64,000 bases of DNA. Source: Lactococcus termiticola (lineage in GTDB: Bacteria > Bacillota > Bacilli > Lactobacillales > Streptococcaceae). A program made the translations under genes and the position numbers. The notes beneath the pieces are model-generated. The model was given only the letters and a program-made list of their open reading frames with translations. It did no database searches and had not been told where the DNA came from. Each line of letters starts with the position of its first letter. Position 1 is the stretch's first letter. The stretch is from assembly GCF_003116835.1 (NCBI RefSeq), contig NZ_BFFO01000002.1:62001-126000 (forward strand), read 5' to 3'. Of the stretch, positions 1 to 9,825 are shown one piece after another.

Positions 1-2160
1 GACTTTTCAGACATTGCCAAAGATGTTCATCGTTTTATCGGCGATGCTGTTTTTGTTGCCCACAATGCTAAATTTGACTATGAACTTTTATCAAAAAGCC
101 TCTTTCGGGAGGGCCTTTCGCTGGACCTGGCACGTGTAGACACAGTCGACCTGGTCAGGGTCTTCTATCCCAGCTTTGAACGTTATGGCTTGGAATTTCT
201 TGGCGAGGCTTTAGACTTGAGCCATGACCGGCCCCATGAGGCCTTATCCGATGCCTATGCGACGGCTGAGCTCTTGCTTAAAATCCAAGAGCGGGCTAGA
301 AAACTGCCCACAGCAGTCTTAGAGGAGATATTAAGACATGCTGACAATCTTCTCTATGAAACGAAAGACTTTTTAAGAGAACAGCTGGCCTACACGAGCG
401 AAAAGCCTAAGGGCATGAAGGTCCTGGGCAATCTGGCGACGGTCAAGACCAGACGGCCACGACTATCTAAGCGGGCCAAGGCCTTAACACCAGACTTTGA
501 CGAGAATATCCAGGTCCTCGGCCTAAAGAAGCGGGAGCAACAAGCTGACCTTGCCAGCTGTATTACAAAAGAGCTGGCAGAAGCTGTCCCAAGCTTTATT
601 GAGGCGGCAACAGGGACCGGAAAGACCTATGCTTATCTCTTGAGCTTCCTTGCTGAGGGCCGAAGATTGGTCGTCTCAACGCCGACCAAGATCCTCCAAG
701 AGCAGTTGATGAGCTCAGTTGCCCCACAGCTCAAAGGCAAGTTCGGGACGAGCTTTGCCAAGCTCATAGGGACGCAAAATTATCTCTCATTAGAGAAGTT
801 TTCACGTGCCCTCAGAGACAATACCGAGGGTAAGAATTTTGAAATTTTTAAGATGAAGGTCCTGGTCTGGCTGACGGAGAGCCGGACGGGCGACCTGTCT
901 GAGCTCTCGACCACGCTGACTAACAAGGACTATTTTGACGAGATTGCCCATGACGGGGTCTGGTCTGAGCGGGAGCTCCATGCTAAGGAAGACTTTTGGA
1001 TGCGGGCCCAGAAAGAAGCCAAGCAGGCCGATGTTATCGTGGTTAACCATGCCTATCTGATCGAACGCCTGGCTGACTATCCTGAGACCTTCCTAGAAGA
1101 CCGGGTCCTGGTCGTTGATGAGGCCCAACAGCTTTTTGCGATTATGGAAAATCTTAATCAAAAGTCAGTAAAATTGACTGACGAATTGATTAAGGTTGAT
1201 GCTTCGAGCTCACATCTGGTCAAACGCCTGCAGGAAAGCTTGGTTTATCAGCTTTCTAAGAAGGAGCTCGACATTGAAAAAATCAATATGGATGCGACTG
1301 AGCTGGGCCTGACTGAGCTTTCTGATTTGACCAGCGATAGCGAGCGTTTTGTCTGGATTGAAGACAATAGAATCATCAGCTCAACGACGGACTTTTATGA
1401 CTTTGCCAAGCTGATTCCATCGGGCACCAAGACCTATATGCTGGGGGCAAGCCTCTCGCTTTCTGATGACGACCCGGTCTTTCCTGGCCTCTTGGGCTTT
1501 AGCCACTATGACTTTTTCAAGTTTCCCAGCCAGCAGGTCTCCAATCAAAAAATATCAGTGATATTAGACGGCCCTCCTGTAAAAAATACGACAAATTTAG
1601 CTTATGCACAATATCTGGCTGAAAAGGCCAAGCTCTTGAGCAAGAAGAAGCTACCGATCCTCATGCTCTTTACCTCGAGGCAGAGCCTGATTCAGACGGC
1701 CGAGGAGATGACAAAATTAAAACTCAATTTCTTGGCCCAGGACATCCAGGGGACGGCCGAGCAAGTCAAACGCAAGTTTGACAAGGGCGAGGCTCAAATC
1801 CTGATGGGGCTGGGCTCATTTTGGGAAGGGGTTGACTTTGCCCAGCAGGACCGGCTCCTGCTCATGATTGCAAGACTGCCCTTTGCGACGCCAGAAGACA
1901 TTCTCACAAAAAAATATGCCAGTCGATTTAAGAATCCCTTTTACGACTTTAATGTGCCGATGGCCAGCCTGAAAATCCAGCAGGCCATGGGCCGGATCAA
2001 CCGCAGGCCAGAGCAGAAGTCCCAGGTCTTTATCATGGATGACCGCCTGGCTGGCAAGTCTTATGCTAAGAAAATGAGACGGCATCTGGAAAAAATTGCC
2101 CCGCTTAACTGCCAGACTTTCGCAGAAGCCATGGGCGATTTGAAGAAATTTTTGCTATAA
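1..2160 (+). CDS. dinG: DinG-family helicase with DnaQ-like exonuclease domain, 5' truncated by the window
   Basis: The frame is open from base 1, so the true start lies upstream; 719 codons are visible. The first part contains an exonuclease-like HNAKFDYELL segment and a later AYATAELLLK segment, as in the DEDD 3'-5' exonuclease domain fused to DinG in Firmicutes. The helicase part shows a Walker A (ATGTGKT), a DEAH-like VVDEAQQL motif and a C-terminal QAMGRINRR helicase motif, as expected of XPD/DinG superfamily 2 proteins. The family acts on DNA intermediates; in Firmicutes the DinG fusion is reported to act mainly as an exonuclease. The next gene is a TseB-like protein, matching the dinG-ypmB-aspB-asnS order of other Firmicutes. 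Confidence 0.9.
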   Translation, partial: DFSDIAKDVHRFIGDAVFVAHNAKFDYELLSKSLFREGLSLDLARVDTVDLVRVFYPSFERYGLEFLGEALDLSHDRPHEALSDAYATAELLLKIQERARKLPTAVLEEILRHADNLLYETKDFLREQLAYTSEKPKGMKVLGNLATVKTRRPRLSKRAKALTPDFDENIQVLGLKKREQQADLASCITKELAEAVPSFIEAATGTGKTYAYLLSFLAEGRRLVVSTPTKILQEQLMSSVAPQLKGKFGTSFAKLIGTQNYLSLEKFSRALRDNTEGKNFEIFKMKVLVWLTESRTGDLSELSTTLTNKDYFDEIAHDGVWSERELHAKEDFWMRAQKEAKQADVIVVNHAYLIERLADYPETFLEDRVLVVDEAQQLFAIMENLNQKSVKLTDELIKVDASSSHLVKRLQESLVYQLSKKELDIEKINMDATELGLTELSDLTSDSERFVWIEDNRIISSTTDFYDFAKLIPSGTKTYMLGASLSLSDDDPVFPGLLGFSHYDFFKFPSQQVSNQKISVILDGPPVKNTTNLAYAQYLAEKAKLLSKKKLPILMLFTSRQSLIQTAEEMTKLKLNFLAQDIQGTAEQVKRKFDKGEAQILMGLGSFWEGVDFAQQDRLLLMIARLPFATPEDILTKKYASRFKNPFYDFNVPMASLKIQQAMGRINRRPEQKSQVFIMDDRLAGKSYAKKMRRHLEKIAPLNCQTFAEAMGDLKKFLL

Positions 2161-2196
2161 TAGTAATTAAATACTTTATTTTAGAAAGGTGGCCGC

Positions 2197-2646
2197 ATGA
2201 AAGAAAAAAGAATGACCAGGCCCATGCAGTTGATTATTGGGGCACTGGTGCTGATACTGGCCCTCTTCATTGCTGTCAGCCTTTTTATCTGGAAGGCAGG
2301 CCTGCCTTATCATAATGCCAGAAGCGAGGCCATCGCCATTGCCCAGAAAGCGAGCAAGCTGAAAAAGGTCACGGCCTTTGATATTGCAACGACGGATGAG
2401 ACGGTCTATGCCATCGAGGGGACGGATGCTAGTGGCGAAAAGCTCGGTGTCTTGATTCCTAAAGAAGGCTCTAAAATCACTCAGGTCAAGCTGAGCGAGG
2501 GGGTCGACCCAGAAAGTCTTACTAAGAGCGATACCACCTCGATAGTCCTTGCCAGCTATCAAAATCAGCCGGCCTGGGAGGTCAACAATAAGTCAGGCTT
2601 TGCGCTATACGACTTTAAGACTGGAAAGGAGCTCATGACCTCATGA
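2197..2646 (+). CDS. TseB-like (YpmB, DUF5590) membrane-anchored envelope protein
   Basis: 149 residues, starting at an ATG behind AGAAAGGTGG. Residues about 10-32 form one strongly hydrophobic segment, so the protein is probably anchored with its C-terminal domain outside. The exported part (YHNARSEAIAIAQKAS..., ending in LYDFKTGKEL) resembles DUF5590/YpmB, renamed TseB in Bacillus subtilis, where it affects penicillin-binding-protein activity during elongation. The position between dinG and an aspartate aminotransferase-like gene is the conserved one. The stop overlaps the next start (ATGA), so the two are translationally coupled. The envelope role is inferred from the family. Confidence 0.75.
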   Translation: MKEKRMTRPMQLIIGALVLILALFIAVSLFIWKAGLPYHNARSEAIAIAQKASKLKKVTAFDIATTDETVYAIEGTDASGEKLGVLIPKEGSKITQVKLSEGVDPESLTKSDTTSIVLASYQNQPAWEVNNKSGFALYDFKTGKELMTS

Positions 2647-3833
2647 AAAAACTTTCTGACTTTGTCTTAAAAATGGAACCTTCAGTGACCCTTTCGGCCT
2701 CAAGCCGGGCCAAGGCCCTGAAGGCTGAAGGCCGTGATATCATCGACCTGACGCTGGGCCAGCCAGATTTCAAGACACCTGAGGCGATTGCTAATTCGGC
2801 AGTTTCTGCCATACAAGACGGTCGGGCCAGCTTCTACACCCAGGCTTCAGGACTGCCCGAGCTCAAGACGGCCGTCTCGAGCTACTGGGAGCGATATTAC
2901 GGCTATCCGGTCAATGAAAATCAGGTCCTGGTCACGGCTGGAGCCAAGTTTGCCCTCTATGCCTACTTTATGACTGTGCTGGATGCTGGCGATGAAGTCA
3001 TCATCCCAGCCCCCTACTGGGTTTCTTATGTCGACCAGGTCAAGATGGCGGGCGGAAAAGCTGTGATTGTCGAGGCCAAGCAGGAGCATGACTTTAAGGT
3101 CAGGGCTGACGAGCTTGAGGCTGTAAGGACTGACAAGACCAAGGTCCTGCTCTTAAACTCACCGTCAAATCCGACCGGCATGATTTATTCTAAGGAAGAG
3201 CTGACGGCCATCGCTAACTGGGCGGTCGAGCATGACCTCTTGATTTTAGCCGATGACATCTATCATCAGCTGGTCTACAATGGGGCTGAGTTCACAGCGA
3301 TGAGCTCGATTTCGGAAGACATCAGGGCTAGGACAACCGTCATCAACGGGGTCTCAAAGACCTTTGCCATGACCGGCTGGCGGATAGGTATCGCTGTGGG
3401 CGATCCTGAGCTGATTGGGGCCATGGCGAAGATTGCTAGTCAGACGACCTCAAATCCTACGGCGGTCAGCCAGTATGCGAGCATTGAAGCTTTTGGCCAG
3501 GCGGTCTCTAAGGACGTTGAAAGCATGCGACAGGCCTTTGAAGAGCGACTCAACCGGATTTATCCCCTACTCCAAGAAGTTCCAGGCTTTGAAGTCATCA
3601 AGCCGGACGGGGCCTTTTATCTTTTTCCAAAAGTGGAAGAAGCGATGAGACTAACCGGCTTTAACGATGTGACCGCCTTTACGACGGCGATTCTCGAAGA
3701 AGCTGGCGTGGCCTTGGTCACAGGGGCTGGCTTCGGGGCTCAGGGCCATGTTCGGCTGAGTTATGCGACGGATATGGAGAGCCTATTGGAGGCGGTCAGG
3801 CGGATTAAGGCCTGGATGGAAAGCAGGCAATAA
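2643..3833 (+). CDS. aspB: Pyridoxal-phosphate aminotransferase class I (aspartate aminotransferase type)
   Basis: 396 residues, the normal length for fold-type I aminotransferases. The cofactor lysine lies in GVSKTFAMTGWRIG (about residue 239). The NSPSNPTG motif and a C-terminal arginine region (GHVRLSYA) that would hold the substrate carboxylate are present. It would interconvert aspartate/oxaloacetate with glutamate/2-oxoglutarate; substrate choice among class I enzymes cannot be read with certainty. It overlaps the TseB-like gene by four bases and lies upstream of asnS, so the pair may serve the aspartate/asparagine supply. Confidence 0.88.
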   Translation: MKKLSDFVLKMEPSVTLSASSRAKALKAEGRDIIDLTLGQPDFKTPEAIANSAVSAIQDGRASFYTQASGLPELKTAVSSYWERYYGYPVNENQVLVTAGAKFALYAYFMTVLDAGDEVIIPAPYWVSYVDQVKMAGGKAVIVEAKQEHDFKVRADELEAVRTDKTKVLLLNSPSNPTGMIYSKEELTAIANWAVEHDLLILADDIYHQLVYNGAEFTAMSSISEDIRARTTVINGVSKTFAMTGWRIGIAVGDPELIGAMAKIASQTTSNPTAVSQYASIEAFGQAVSKDVESMRQAFEERLNRIYPLLQEVPGFEVIKPDGAFYLFPKVEEAMRLTGFNDVTAFTTAILEEAGVALVTGAGFGAQGHVRLSYATDMESLLEAVRRIKAWMESRQ

Positions 3834-4016
3834 GGTAAGATGGAATTCTTGTATCAAGCCTTTGCCTGAATGGCTGATGAACGCAATGCCAGAAGGAAAG
3901 TCCAAGGGACGAATTATGATGCAGACCATTGTGAGGCCCCAGCTTGCTGGATACCCGACCTGCTATATCATCAGTAGCCCTAAATCAATTATCAACTATA
4001 GAAAGACCTATAAAAA
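3834..4016. other. Intergenic spacer between aspB and asnS
   Basis: 183 bases with no convincing gene, terminator or T-box. An open frame runs through it but has no ribosome binding site and no recognisable protein, so no gene is called. Confidence 0.5.
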
Positions 4017-5360
4017 ATGAAAGAATTAGTATCAATCATCAACGTCAAAGATTACGTTGGAAAAGAAATTAAAATCGGGGCCTGGCTCTCTGACAAGTCT
4101 GGTAAGGGTAAGCTTCAATTCCTCCAGCTCCGTGATGGGACGGCCTTCTTCCAGGCGGTTGTCTTCAAGCCAAATTTCATCGAAAAATATGGCGAAGAAG
4201 AAGGGACTGCTAAATTTGATGAAATCAAGCACCTGGCCCAGGAAACCTCTGTCTACGTGACTGGTGTTGTCAAAGAGGACGAACGTTCTAAATTCGGCTA
4301 TGAGCTGGATGTGACCGACGTCGAAGTCATAGGGACTTCGCACGATTATCCGATCACGCCAAAAGACCATGGGGTCGAGTTCTTGCTCGACAACCGTCAT
4401 CTCTGGCTCCGCAGCAAGCGTCAGATGGCCATCATGCAGATCCGCAATGCCATCATCTACGCAAGCTATGATTTCTTTGATAAAAACGGCTTTATTAAAT
4501 TTGACAGCCCGATTCTTTCAGGTAATGCGGCTGAAAATACGACTGAGCTCTTTGAGACCGACTACTTTGACAAGCCAGCCTTTCTGTCACAATCCGGCCA
4601 GCTCTACCTTGAAGCTGGTGCAATGGCCCTTGGCCGCGTCTTTGACTTTGGACCAGTCTTCCGTGCGGAAAAATCTAAAACCCGTCGCCATTTGACCGAG
4701 TTTTGGATGATGGATGCAGAGTATCCTTTCGTAACCCACGATGAATCACTGGACCTCCAAGAAGCCTATGTGAAACACATGATTCAAGGTGTCTTGGACA
4801 ATGCTAGCTACGCTTTGGAAGTCCTGGAACGTGACATCAGCCTCCTTCAGAAGTATGTTGATACGCCATTTATGCGTGTCGCTTACGATGATGCCATCGA
4901 CCTCCTCCAGGCCCATGAAGCTGACGAAGACACTGACTACGAGCATGTCGAGCACGGCGATGACTTCGGTAGCCCGCATGAGACCTGGTTGTCAAACTTT
5001 TATGGTGTGCCAACCTTCGTCATCAACTATCCAGCCAGCTTTAAGGCCTTCTACATGAAGCCAGTCCCTGGCAATCCTGAGCGGGTTCTCTGTGCCGATC
5101 TCTTGGCCCCAGAAGGCTACGGGGAAATCATCGGTGGTTCTGAGCGTGAGACCGACTATGATGTCTTGACGCAAAAGATCATCGACTTTGGCCTTGACCC
5201 TAAAGACTATGACTGGTACCTTGACCTCCGTAAATACGGCAGCGTGCCACACGCCGGCTTTGGCCTTGGCCTTGAACGCATGGTGACCTTCATGGCAGGG
5301 ACCGAGCATATCCGTGAGGCGATTCCATTCCCTCGGATGATTAACCGGATTAAGCCATAA
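4017..5360 (+). CDS. asnS: Asparaginyl-tRNA synthetase
   Basis: 447 residues, typical of bacterial AsnRS. An N-terminal OB-fold anticodon-binding domain ([20 protein letters not shown]) is followed by the class II catalytic core, with motif 2 around [19 protein letters not shown] and motif 3 as [11 protein letters not shown]. It charges tRNA-Asn in the cytoplasm. The codon style is that of a highly expressed gene. No classical T-box is seen in front, and the ribosome binding site is weak (AGAAAGACC about ten bases upstream). Confidence 0.95.
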   Translation: MKELVSIINVKDYVGKEIKIGAWLSDKSGKGKLQFLQLRDGTAFFQAVVFKPNFIEKYGEEEGTAKFDEIKHLAQETSVYVTGVVKEDERSKFGYELDVTDVEVIGTSHDYPITPKDHGVEFLLDNRHLWLRSKRQMAIMQIRNAIIYASYDFFDKNGFIKFDSPILSGNAAENTTELFETDYFDKPAFLSQSGQLYLEAGAMALGRVFDFGPVFRAEKSKTRRHLTEFWMMDAEYPFVTHDESLDLQEAYVKHMIQGVLDNASYALEVLERDISLLQKYVDTPFMRVAYDDAIDLLQAHEADEDTDYEHVEHGDDFGSPHETWLSNFYGVPTFVINYPASFKAFYMKPVPGNPERVLCADLLAPEGYGEIIGGSERETDYDVLTQKIIDFGLDPKDYDWYLDLRKYGSVPHAGFGLGLERMVTFMAGTEHIREAIPFPRMINRIKP

Positions 5361-5933
5361 ATGAAATTAATATCCGATAGACAAAGGCAGATTATGGATG
5401 CCTTTTTTATGCTTGTCGACGAAGTCGATGAGCCCAGGAAAATCAGCATGGAGATGATTGCGGGCCGAGTCGGGATTCGCAGACAGAGCATCTATGAAAA
5501 GCATTTTAGCAGTGTTTCTGATTTGATGACGACGATTTTTGAGCTGGTCAGCAGTCCTTGTGAGCTCAAGATACAGGCCTATTTTGCAGGCGACAAGTCG
5601 CAGGATTTCTTTGATTTTTTTGCCCAGGAAATCCTGCCTTTGCTCTATGAAAAGCGGGACTGGCTCAAGCTCTTGTATAGCAAGGTGATCGCCGCCTCTT
5701 GGTCTGACTTTGCCCAGAGGACCTATCTGCCCTACGTCGAAGCCTATCTGAAGGACTTTCCTAATGAGACGGGGCTCAGCGACCGCTTCCGGTCGGATTT
5801 GCTGGTCCGACAGGTCATTGCGATTGTGGCGAGTTGGCTGACCTCTGAGAAGGTCGAGCCAGCTTCGCTTTTTGCCCCTCGTTTTCTTGATTTGTTGGGG
5901 AAATCAAGTTTGGATTTGATTGGAAAAAGCTGA
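5361..5933 (+). CDS. TetR/AcrR-family transcriptional regulator
   Basis: 190 residues, starting directly at the base after the asnS stop. An N-terminal helix-turn-helix of TetR type is visible (ISMEMIAGRVGIRRQSIYEKHFSSVSDLM, about residues 27-56), followed by a helical C-terminal domain expected to bind a ligand. Target and ligand are unknown. A good hairpin with a T run follows (5924-5953). Confidence 0.8.
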   Translation: MKLISDRQRQIMDAFFMLVDEVDEPRKISMEMIAGRVGIRRQSIYEKHFSSVSDLMTTIFELVSSPCELKIQAYFAGDKSQDFFDFFAQEILPLLYEKRDWLKLLYSKVIAASWSDFAQRTYLPYVEAYLKDFPNETGLSDRFRSDLLVRQVIAIVASWLTSEKVEPASLFAPRFLDLLGKSSLDLIGKS

Positions 5934-5953
5934 CATGATGTCAGGCTTTTTTT
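5924..5953 (+). terminator. Rho-independent terminator after the TetR gene
   Basis: Stem formed by AGCTGACA and TGTCAGGCT around a short loop, followed by seven T. Confidence 0.75.
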
Positions 5954-6177
5954 GATTTAAGCTTTGAGACAGACATGCGATTGTAGTGAGCATTGAGGGT
6001 CAAAGCTTTTCAAAAAGCTTTGGATAGGGAAGCGGAGCCTTCTTCAGTTGTTGAAACTCAAGTTTGGTCAGCTCACTTGGCAAAATTTACCTGACAGCCT
6101 GTCCTCCCCTTGTTAGGCTCAAAGCCTTGACAAAAGCATAGAATGGACCTGTAGCAGAGCGCTACAAGAAAGAGGTT

Positions 6178-6609
6178 ATGCAGATGGCCAAATCGATGTT
6201 TACAAATGCTCTAAATATTAGAGCGAGCCGGGAGGAGATTGTTGAGGCACTGACTCAGCTCCCTGCGATTCTCAGCTGGGACAAGGAGATAATTGCGATG
6301 GAGGCTTTGGCTGGCGGAAGCTACAGGGTCAAGCGGAATGCTTCGGCCTATGTGCAGGAGGAGTTGCTGACGATTAAAAGCCAGGCTGACGGCGTGCTTT
6401 ATCAGGCGACTTCAGCGGACTTAAATTATCAGATTGATTGGAAACTGTCGGAAGATGAAGGAAGCCAACTCCTGAGCCAGGAGCTCATTATTGAAGAAGC
6501 GCTAAATCCTGTCGTGATAGGCATTGCGAAAACAGTGACAAAGCTTGCCTTTCAAAGGATGTTAGGGGCTGTCAAACAGCTTGTAGAAACAAAAGGAGAA
6601 ATAAAATGA
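6178..6609 (+). CDS. Small SRPBCC/polyketide-cyclase-like protein (tentative)
   Basis: 143 residues. The start at 6178 sits behind AAGAGG; a second ATG two codons later is possible. I do not recognise the family firmly. The layout (an opening strand with NALNIRASREEIVEAL, alternating strands in the middle, a long amphipathic C-terminal helix) resembles SRPBCC ligand-binding folds. It overlaps the next gene by four bases (ATGA), so the two are probably co-translated. No catalytic residue can be named. Confidence 0.5.
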   Translation: MQMAKSMFTNALNIRASREEIVEALTQLPAILSWDKEIIAMEALAGGSYRVKRNASAYVQEELLTIKSQADGVLYQATSADLNYQIDWKLSEDEGSQLLSQELIIEEALNPVVIGIAKTVTKLAFQRMLGAVKQLVETKGEIK

Positions 6610-7238
6610 AAATTTTACTTTTAGGGGCAAGTGGCAGAACTGGCCAGAGAATCATCCGCCGGGCCATCGCTGAAGGCCATGAAGTCGTCGCCTATCTAAG
6701 GTCGCCAGAAAAGTTAGCGGCAAGACCCCATCTTCAACTTGTCGCAGGCGAGCTGAATGATGAGCTAAAGATGCTCGAAGCAGCAGAGGGCTGTGAGGCT
6801 ATCCTGGTCTGCCTGTCGGCTTCAATCCACAGTCTGGGCCAGCCACTGATGACAGTGGCGGCTCAAAGCGTGATAAAGCTAGCGAGGGTCCATCAGATCA
6901 AGCGGGTCATCTGGCTCTCCGCCCTGGGCGTGGGCGAGACGATAAAAAACGCCTCTTATCCCTTCAAGTTTGCTGTCGAGAGCATTTTCTCGTCACCCTT
7001 CAAGGACTATGAGTTAGGAGAAGGCCAGCTCAGGGCGAGTGGGCTCGACTGGACAACGCTTCATCCTGGGGTCCTCAAAGACGACAGGGATTACGGGCCG
7101 GCCCGCTTGATTGATGCCAGCTCGGGCTATAAGGTACCTGGCCTCCCCCAGCCTGTCAATCGGGAGTTCATTGCCAGCGAGATGCTCCGGATGATTGATG
7201 ATGAGACGAGCTTTAAGAAGCGCTTTGTTTTTGATTAG
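6606..7238 (+). CDS. NAD(P)-binding atypical short-chain reductase / NmrA-like protein
   Basis: 210 residues, opening with the dinucleotide-binding signature GASGRTGQRIIRRA of a Rossmann fold. The later IKRVIWLSALGVG and LDWTTLHPGVL segments are typical of the atypical SDR group (NmrA, YwnB-like, flavin-reductase-like). The catalytic activity cannot be named. It is coupled to the preceding small gene, and a terminator follows at 7242-7270. Confidence 0.75.
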   Translation: MKILLLGASGRTGQRIIRRAIAEGHEVVAYLRSPEKLAARPHLQLVAGELNDELKMLEAAEGCEAILVCLSASIHSLGQPLMTVAAQSVIKLARVHQIKRVIWLSALGVGETIKNASYPFKFAVESIFSSPFKDYELGEGQLRASGLDWTTLHPGVLKDDRDYGPARLIDASSGYKVPGLPQPVNREFIASEMLRMIDDETSFKKRFVFD

Positions 7239-7241
7239 ACC

Positions 7242-7270
7242 AAAGACAGTAAAGACTGTCTTTTTCTTTT
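7242..7270 (+). terminator. Terminator upstream of cstA
   Basis: AAAGACAGT and ACTGTCTTT form the stem, followed by a T-rich tract. It ends the preceding two-gene unit. Confidence 0.8.
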
Positions 7271-7295
7271 TATTAATTTTTAATTAAGATAGCCC

Positions 7296-7344
7296 TTGCT
7301 GAAAGAAATCTAAAGGAGTATAATTCAATTGTAAGCGATTTTAT
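7296..7344 (+). promoter_or_regulatory. cstA promoter with overlapping cre (CcpA) site
   Basis: A -35 TTGCTG (7296-7301) and a -10 TATAAT (7319-7324) are 17 bases apart. Just downstream, 7329-7344 reads TTGTAAGCGATTTTAT, which fits the cre consensus WTGNAARCGNWWWCAW at all but one position. A cre next to the start point is a normal position for repression by CcpA with HPr(Ser-P). This suggests cstA is shut off in the presence of preferred sugars. Confidence 0.65.
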
Positions 7345-7374
7345 TATAAAAATACTAAAAAGGGAGAATTTTTA

Positions 7375-9780
7375 ATGAAAGAAAAAGAAGTCCCAGAATT
7401 CTCCGAGGAAGAAGAGTTATTCATCCTCAGGAATTCGGAAGGAAAAATCGTAGGTCTCCGCGACCTCAAGCAGGTCGATGTCCAGGAGACCGTCAAGGAC
7501 TGGAAACAGCAACTGCCCAAGATGAAGGCATGGAAGATCATCATTTGGGTCCTCGTTGCCCTGCTAGGCGGGACAGCCTGGGCTCTGATTGCGACAGCTC
7601 AGGGCGAGACCATCAATGCCATCTGGTTTGTGGTCGCAGCAGTCTGCTCCTATATTATCGGCTACCGCTTTTATGCCCTCTATATCCAGCGGAAAATCAT
7701 GCGTCCTAATGACTTGAGGGCAACCCCATCCGAGGTCCACAATGACGGCCAGGAATTTGATCCGACCAACCGGGTCGTCCTCTTTGGTCACCACTTTGCT
7801 TCTATTGCAGGGGCTGGGCCTTTGGTCGGTCCAGTCCTCGCTGCTCAGATGGGTTATCTGCCAAGTACCCTTTGGATTATCTTTGGTGTGATTCTTGCCG
7901 GAGGTGTCCAAGACATGCTGGTCCTCTGGTATAGCCACCGTCGTGGAGCCCGTTCTATTGGGGCTATGGCCAAGGATGAGATTGGGCCTTTTGCCGGCGG
8001 CTTGACCTCATTCATCGTCTTTATCATGACCATGATTGTCCTAGCTGTCCTGGCCCTGATTTGTATCACAGCCATGGCAGATTCGCCATGGGCGGTCTTC
8101 TCTATTGGGATGACCATTCCGATTGCTGTATTCATGGGGATTTACCTCAAGTACATCCGGCCTGGTCGGGTCAATGAAGTCTCTATCATCGGTTTTATCC
8201 TCCTGCTTCTTGCGATTTTCGGTGGCCGTTGGGTTTCTGAGACAGCAACCATTGCCCATATCTTCACGCTTTCTCAGGGTGCCCTCGTCTGGTGGGTCAT
8301 GGCCTATACCTTCATTGCGGCCATTATTCCTGCCTGGATTCTCTTGACCCCTCGGGATTACCTTTCTATGTTTATGAAAATCGGGACCATCCTGATTTTG
8401 GCGGTTGCTGTGGTCGGCGTCCGGCCTGATGTGACCATTCCAGCTGTGACAAACTTCGCCCACAATACCTCAGGGCCAGTGTTTGCCGGCTCCCTCTTTC
8501 CCTTCTTATTTGTGACGATTGCCTGTGGTGCCCTGTCTGGCTTCCACGTCATGATGTCTTCAGGAACAACGCCTCACTTGATTAAGAAGGAATCTCAGAC
8601 CCGGATGATTGGTTATGGTGGGATGCTCTTTGAGAGTTTTGTAGCGATTATGGCCCTGGTTGCTGCGATTTCACTCAATCCTGGGATTTATTACTCTATG
8701 AATACACCAGCGGCCTCAATGCAAAAGCTGGTCGGTCAACAATTTAATCCAGCAGCGACCAAGTCCAATGACCCAGCAGTCGCTGCAGCCGCAGCTGAGC
8801 ACAATGCTGCCCTCGCCATTCCAAAAATAGAAATGCGACCCGACGGCAAGCCCATGACCATCGAGTGGGAAGGCCAGACTGGCGAAGCAGCACTGAAGGC
8901 TGTAGCCGCTGACGTCGGAGAAAAATCCGTCGTCTCAAGGACAGGTGGGGCACCGACCCTTGCCGTCTCCATGTCCAATATCTTACAAAAAGTGCCACTG
9001 ATTGGTGGTAATCAGATGATGGGCTTCTGGTATCACTTTGCCATCATGTTTGAGGCCCTCTTTATCCTGAGTGCGATTTCTGCAGCGACCAAGTCTACCC
9101 GCTACCTCCTGACTGACGTCCTGCGTTCTCGGAAGCGGAAGGCCTTCCAGCGTTTGGGCGACGAGAGCTGGTTGCCGGGTAAAATCATCACGACAGCCGT
9201 CATCGTCGGTGTCTGGGGAGCCCTCCTCCTCATGGGTGTTTCTGACCCTAATGGCGGGATCCGGATCATGTATCCCCTCTTTGGGATTTCCAACCAGCTT
9301 ATTGCAGCGGTGGCCCTGGCAGTCGTTGCCGTCATGGTGGTTAAAAAAGGCTATGTCAAGTGGCTCTGGATTGTGGCGATTCCACTGGTCTGGGATGTCC
9401 TTGTGACCTTTGCAGCCTCATGGCAGAAGATTTTCTCGAGCGATGTTAATGTCGGCTATTTTGCAGCAGGTAATGCCGCCAAGAAGCTGATTGACAGTCA
9501 TAGCGTGACGGGGACTGCCCTGGTCAATGCCCAGGCGACTTTTAGAAATTCGATGATTCAGGGTTCACTCTCTATTCTCTTCCTGCTTTGTGTGGCCGTC
9601 CTGCTCGTTATTGCAGTGGTGAAGGTCGTCCAGGTCCTTCGCAGTAAGCAGGTTGGCGATGCCTATAGCTCTGAAGAAGCCTTCGTAGAATCCAAACTCT
9701 ACGAGACTTCAAGCTTCTGGGCAACGCCACTGGAGCACAAGATTTTGAAGGTCAAAAATGCCCAGAAAACTGACAGCTGA
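7375..9780 (+). CDS. cstA: CstA-family carbon-starvation membrane transporter
   Basis: 801 residues, start behind AAGGGAGAA. An N-terminal cytoplasmic stretch of about 50 residues (acidic, then lysine-rich) precedes many membrane segments. Family signatures include FGHHFASIAGAGPLVGPVLA and GGVQDMLVLWYSHRRG. A roughly 100-residue polar loop (NTPAASMQKL to GGAPTLAVSM) lies between two membrane segments in the second half. Characterised members of the family (CstA, BtsT/YjiY) move peptides or pyruvate; which applies here is unknown. The gene stands alone behind a promoter with a cre site, consistent with induction when good carbon sources run out. Confidence 0.88.
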   Translation: MKEKEVPEFSEEEELFILRNSEGKIVGLRDLKQVDVQETVKDWKQQLPKMKAWKIIIWVLVALLGGTAWALIATAQGETINAIWFVVAAVCSYIIGYRFYALYIQRKIMRPNDLRATPSEVHNDGQEFDPTNRVVLFGHHFASIAGAGPLVGPVLAAQMGYLPSTLWIIFGVILAGGVQDMLVLWYSHRRGARSIGAMAKDEIGPFAGGLTSFIVFIMTMIVLAVLALICITAMADSPWAVFSIGMTIPIAVFMGIYLKYIRPGRVNEVSIIGFILLLLAIFGGRWVSETATIAHIFTLSQGALVWWVMAYTFIAAIIPAWILLTPRDYLSMFMKIGTILILAVAVVGVRPDVTIPAVTNFAHNTSGPVFAGSLFPFLFVTIACGALSGFHVMMSSGTTPHLIKKESQTRMIGYGGMLFESFVAIMALVAAISLNPGIYYSMNTPAASMQKLVGQQFNPAATKSNDPAVAAAAAEHNAALAIPKIEMRPDGKPMTIEWEGQTGEAALKAVAADVGEKSVVSRTGGAPTLAVSMSNILQKVPLIGGNQMMGFWYHFAIMFEALFILSAISAATKSTRYLLTDVLRSRKRKAFQRLGDESWLPGKIITTAVIVGVWGALLLMGVSDPNGGIRIMYPLFGISNQLIAAVALAVVAVMVVKKGYVKWLWIVAIPLVWDVLVTFAASWQKIFSSDVNVGYFAAGNAAKKLIDSHSVTGTALVNAQATFRNSMIQGSLSILFLLCVAVLLVIAVVKVVQVLRSKQVGDAYSSEEAFVESKLYETSSFWATPLEHKILKVKNAQKTDS

Positions 9781-9825
9781 TATGTATTTCAGTTGGACGA
9801 AGCACCAGCTTTTGATAGAATATAA

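Noticed and set aside
3834-4016. T-box in front of asnS
   Set aside because: No GGTGGTACCGCG-like sequence and no terminator/antiterminator pair is present.
3763-4020. Open frame of 85 codons between aspB and asnS
   Set aside because: It begins inside aspB, has no ribosome binding site and no recognisable protein sequence.
5954-6177. Small RNA or promoter region before the SRPBCC-like gene
   Set aside because: CAAAGCTTTT/AAAAGCTTTGG forms a hairpin, but no convincing promoter-terminator pair was found.
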